DNA of 6,226 nt, from contig JBAVQS010000316.1 in assembly GCA_049694275.1 (NCBI GenBank), positions 1 through 6,226 of the forward strand, given 5' to 3'. Below, in pieces: positions 5,968 to 6,226 of this stretch. The notes beneath the pieces are model-generated. The model ran no database searches. It was given only the letters and a program-made list of their open reading frames with translations, and was not told where the DNA came from. Source of the DNA: JBAVQS01 sp049694275 (GTDB lineage Bacteria > Chloroflexota > Anaerolineae > UBA4142 > SHND01). Each line of letters begins with the position of its first letter. The stretch's first letter is position 1. Both the position numbers and the translations under genes were made by a program.

Positions 5968-6134
5968 ATTCTCAATAATCTGTATGGGTCAACAACATCT
6001 TGGACACCCCACCGCTCGTGGTGGAAAGACATATCCGCCGCCGAACACCGCTGGATTTGGCAATCCAGCGGAAGCGAGTGTCCATCATGTGCTTGCCTCA
6101 TAGACTTTATGCGAAATAAGGTTATGCTTGGGGC
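5968..6134. other. Gene-free spacer holding a three-way-junction palindromic segment (5995-6090)
   Basis: No coding region is supported here. TGGACAC (6001-6007) pairs with GTGTCCA (6078-6084), and ACAT (5995-5998) with ATGT (6087-6090) beyond a small internal loop. Inside lie two hairpins: CCACC/GGTGG (6009-6013 with 6020-6024, loop GCTCGT) and a perfect 10-bp stem, CCGCTGGATT (6048-6057) with AATCCAGCGG (6062-6071), loop TGGC. The whole could fold as a three-way junction on either strand. It may be a dispersed palindromic repeat, a short non-autonomous element or a structured RNA. No known RNA family was recognised. The remaining bases, up to 6134, would include the left end of the following insertion sequence, whose inverted repeat cannot be defined without its right end. 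Confidence 0.5.
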
Positions 6135-6226
6135 GTGCTTACATATGCCAAACTCAAACACGATCGCCGCAAGTTTCTCGCCTTGACTGGACTGACGCCG
6201 AAAGAGTTTCGATTACTCTTGCCCGC
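6135..6226 (+). CDS. IS5-like (DDE superfamily) transposase, N-terminal fragment running off the window
   Basis: From GTG 6135 the frame stays open to the window edge and gives MLTYAKLKHDRRKFLALTG followed by LTPKEFRLLLP. This matches the N-terminus of a common transposase group with a helix-turn-helix segment (the LTGLT..EF..LLP pattern) followed by a DDE_Tnp_4-type catalytic domain. Only about 30 residues are visible, so the catalytic residues, intactness and exact IS family cannot be judged. An in-frame stop at 6117-6119 limits the start to the stretch after it, and GTG 6135 is the only start codon giving the family N-terminus. An ATG at 6145 is in another frame. No strong Shine-Dalgarno is seen (AAGG at 6118-6121 is 13 nt away), and weak translation is common for transposase genes. 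Confidence 0.68.
   Translation, partial: MLTYAKLKHDRRKFLALTGLTPKEFRLLLP

Noticed and set aside
6093..6122. Possible promoter (TTGCCT with TAAGGT) ahead of the transposase gene
   Set aside because: The -10 match is poor, and no convincing pair with good spacing was found.
5634..6161. Minus-strand open frame of 175 codons across the pseudogene end, MITE-like element and spacer
   Set aside because: It crosses the inserted element and palindromic repeats, has no recognisable domain and appears to be chance.

Overview
The window reads almost entirely on the + strand. It looks like a high-GC bacterial chromosome. A three-subunit molybdenum hydroxylase operon, a Uma2-family (DUF820) gene, short palindromic repeats rich in GTAGGGGC and GTTGCCC, and an IS5-like transposase together suggest Chloroflexota or a similar repeat-rich environmental phylum. 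That assignment is inference from gene content, because no rRNA or other marker gene is present.

Positions 1-5270 form one tightly packed gene train: the C-terminal part of a nitrilase-superfamily C-N hydrolase (1-522), then the FAD subunit (530-1423), the two-[2Fe-2S] subunit (1468-1929) and the molybdopterin catalytic subunit (1926-4265) of a xanthine dehydrogenase/CO dehydrogenase-superfamily enzyme, then a DUF2877 (AllH-like) protein (4293-5270). Spacings are 7 nt, 44 nt, a 4-nt ATGA overlap and 27 nt, so co-transcription is likely from a promoter upstream of the window. The three hydroxylase subunits should form one complex that passes electrons from the Mo site through two [2Fe-2S] clusters to FAD. 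The hydrolase and the DUF2877 protein point to catabolism of a purine or other nitrogen compound. However, the Mo subunit lacks several purine-binding residues of true xanthine dehydrogenase and lacks the CoxL cysteine loop, so its substrate is open.

Positions 5241-6226 are a decayed, mobile-DNA-rich region. A sigma70-like promoter overlaps the DUF2877 stop codon and precedes a Uma2-family gene, broken by an internal deletion of roughly 64 nt plus frameshift. A 120-bp MITE-like element with 16-bp terminal inverted repeats and a TA target duplication abuts the 3' end of this pseudogene and supplies its stop codon. Next comes a nearly 100-nt palindromic segment that can fold as a three-way junction. 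The window ends inside the start of a transposase gene (6135-6226).

No tRNA, rRNA, CRISPR array or replication origin was recognised.
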